A stretch of 5,723 bases of DNA from DATBLE01 sp046732255 (lineage in GTDB: Bacteria; Actinomycetota; Thermoleophilia; Gaiellales; Gaiellaceae). Below the pieces are notes generated by a model. It had not been told where the DNA came from. It did not search any database and saw nothing but the letters and a program-made list of their open reading frames with translations. The position numbers were made by a program, and so were the translations under genes. Shown here piece by piece: positions 4,828 to 5,723 of this stretch; the stretch's first letter is position 1, and each line of letters opens with the position of its first letter. The stretch lies in contig JBKPMR010000089.1 of assembly GCA_046732255.1 (NCBI GenBank), positions 1 to 5,723 of the forward strand, given 5' to 3'.

Positions 4828-5723
4828 ACAGCAGCCGCGCCTCGCTCTGCCGGCGCCGGATCCGCAGGGTTGCCAGCGCCAGGCCGCCGAGGACGAAGAA
4901 CGGCGCGCCGACGATCAGCACGTAGACCAGCACCTTCGCCTCGTCGGCCAGGATCTCCCCGGAGCGATGCAGGGCGCGGCCGATACGGCCGGGCTCGCCC
5001 GGCACGGCGACCGCCTTCGCCTTGCTGTGCAGGTCGAGCGAGACGGTCGCGTACGAGGTCTGGCGCACGAGCGCCGTCTGCGCGCGCTGGAGCGCGACCA
5101 GCTCGCGGCGGGCGGCGACGAGCCGGCTCTCGAGCGCGCTGCGCTCGGCGGACGTCAGGGACGGGTTCTCGAGCTTCGCCTGGAGCTTCGCGATCGCGTC
5201 CCGCCGGGCCTGCAGCTGGCGGAAGCGCCGGTCGACCTGCGGCTGGACGTCCTGGATCGAGACCTTCTGGTCGACGATCCGGCCGATCGCGGAGTACTCG
5301 ACGATCGCCTTCTGCACGCTGCCGATGGGAACGCGCACGACCAGGTACGCAGAGCCCCGGTCGGCACCCGAGCCGTAGTCGACACTCCGCACGTAGCCGT
5401 GGAAGCCGCGCGTCAGCCGGAGGGCACGCTTGGTCGCCGCCGAGAGGTCGCCGACCTTCAGTGTCAGCTCGGCCTCGTACCGCTGCGCGCGGCCGGAGGT
5501 CGCCGGCAGGCCGGCGGCACCGCCGCTGCCCGCCGACTTCAGGGCCGGCGCGAGCGTGTCCGACTGAGAGAGGGGTGACAACGCGCGCTCGCGACCGGCA
5601 ACCTGGTTCTGCCCGTTGCCACCCGAGTCGAGCACGCCGGCGGCGAGCGAGACGGCGGCCGCGACCGCCAGGCAGGCCGGGACGGCGACGAGCACGATCC
5701 GCCGCGAAGGCAGCGTCCGGCTC
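4817..5723 (-). CDS. DUF4349-type membrane protein (N-terminus beyond the window)
   Basis: A membrane-anchored protein with a long outer domain, function unknown. A GTG at 5693-5695 would give 292 aa, but the frame stays open to the window edge and the codons before it encode Ser/Arg-rich residues ending 'SRRI' just before the first membrane helix, so the real start is probably outside. Numbering from that GTG: first helix about 1-22; a Gly/Ser-rich linker to about 70; then the DUF4349-like domain with 'YEAELTLKVGDL' (73-84), 'GFHGYVRSVDYG' (97-108), 'YLVVRVPIGSV' (117-127), 'IGRIVDQKVSIQDVQPQVDRR' type strand-helix junction (137-157), a charged helical coiled coil about 155-212, and 'TSYATVSLDL' (213-222). 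A second helix at about 255-276 is followed by a basic cytoplasmic tail, RIRRRQ. This order matches the DUF4349 family as I know it. In some actinobacterial relatives an extra cytoplasmic N-terminal part precedes helix one, which would fit here. It runs convergently to the Fn3 gene with overlapping ends. Confidence 0.85.
   Translation of the reverse strand, partial: SRTLPSRRIVLVAVPACLAVAAAVSLAAGVLDSGGNGQNQVAGRERALSPLSQSDTLAPALKSAGSGGAAGLPATSGRAQRYEAELTLKVGDLSAATKRALRLTRGFHGYVRSVDYGSGADRGSAYLVVRVPIGSVQKAIVEYSAIGRIVDQKVSIQDVQPQVDRRFRQLQARRDAIAKLQAKLENPSLTSAERSALESRLVAARRELVALQRAQTALVRQTSYATVSLDLHSKAKAVAVPGEPGRIGRALHRSGEILADEAKVLVYVLIVGAPFFVLGGLALATLRIRRRQSEARLLSTS

Noticed and set aside
3630..4925. 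431-codon plus-strand frame overlapping the Fn3 gene
   Set aside because: Arg/His-rich shadow in another frame; the Fn3 frame has a signal peptide and internal protein repeats, so it is the coding frame.
5655..5690. Lipoprotein signal (V-P-A-C) at the start of the DUF4349 protein
   Set aside because: Pro at -2 is atypical, the hydrophobic stretch before the Cys is very short, and the hydrophobic run continues well past the Cys, which fits a membrane helix better.

Overview
This is a high-GC window (clearly GC-rich, with strong G/C preference at third codon positions) from a bacterium with an aerobic aa3-type respiratory chain. The GTG/ATG starts, the dense packing and the protein types (secreted Fn3-like protein, DUF4349-type membrane protein) suggest an Actinomycetota-like genome, possibly class Thermoleophilia. 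That placement is inference; no rRNA or other marker is present.

Layout. Bases 1-484 hold the 3' end of ctaD (cytochrome c oxidase subunit I), starting inside the heme-ligand motif. It overlaps ctaB (465-1652), heme O synthase, which carries an unusual N-terminal membrane extension resembling half of a heme A synthase. Nine bases after ctaB comes a 39-codon gene (1662-1781) for a single-span membrane peptide, a candidate small oxidase subunit or assembly factor. These three look like one translationally coupled oxidase operon.

Bases 1782-1972 are non-coding and rich in palindromes. They include two near-identical 20-nt hairpin elements 87 bp apart on the same strand (1833-1852 and 1920-1939). 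No convincing promoter was recognised there. Downstream, on the plus strand, is an amidase-signature-family hydrolase (1973-3124) with an intact Lys-Ser-Ser triad, followed after about 30 nt by a secreted protein of unknown function with at least three fibronectin-III-like modules (3157-4827). These two are probably co-transcribed.

On the minus strand a DUF4349-type membrane protein (from the right edge down to 4817) converges on the secreted protein, and their 3' ends overlap by 11 bp. Its reading frame stays open to the window edge, so its N-terminus is outside the window.

How the genes work together: ctaD, ctaB and probably the small peptide serve heme-copper oxidase biogenesis. The amidase, the secreted Fn3 protein and the DUF4349 protein have no demonstrable link to the oxidase. 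No tRNA, rRNA, CRISPR array, insertion sequence or phage gene was seen. The least explained features are the half-CtaA-like extension on CtaB, the 39-aa peptide and the paired hairpin repeats.
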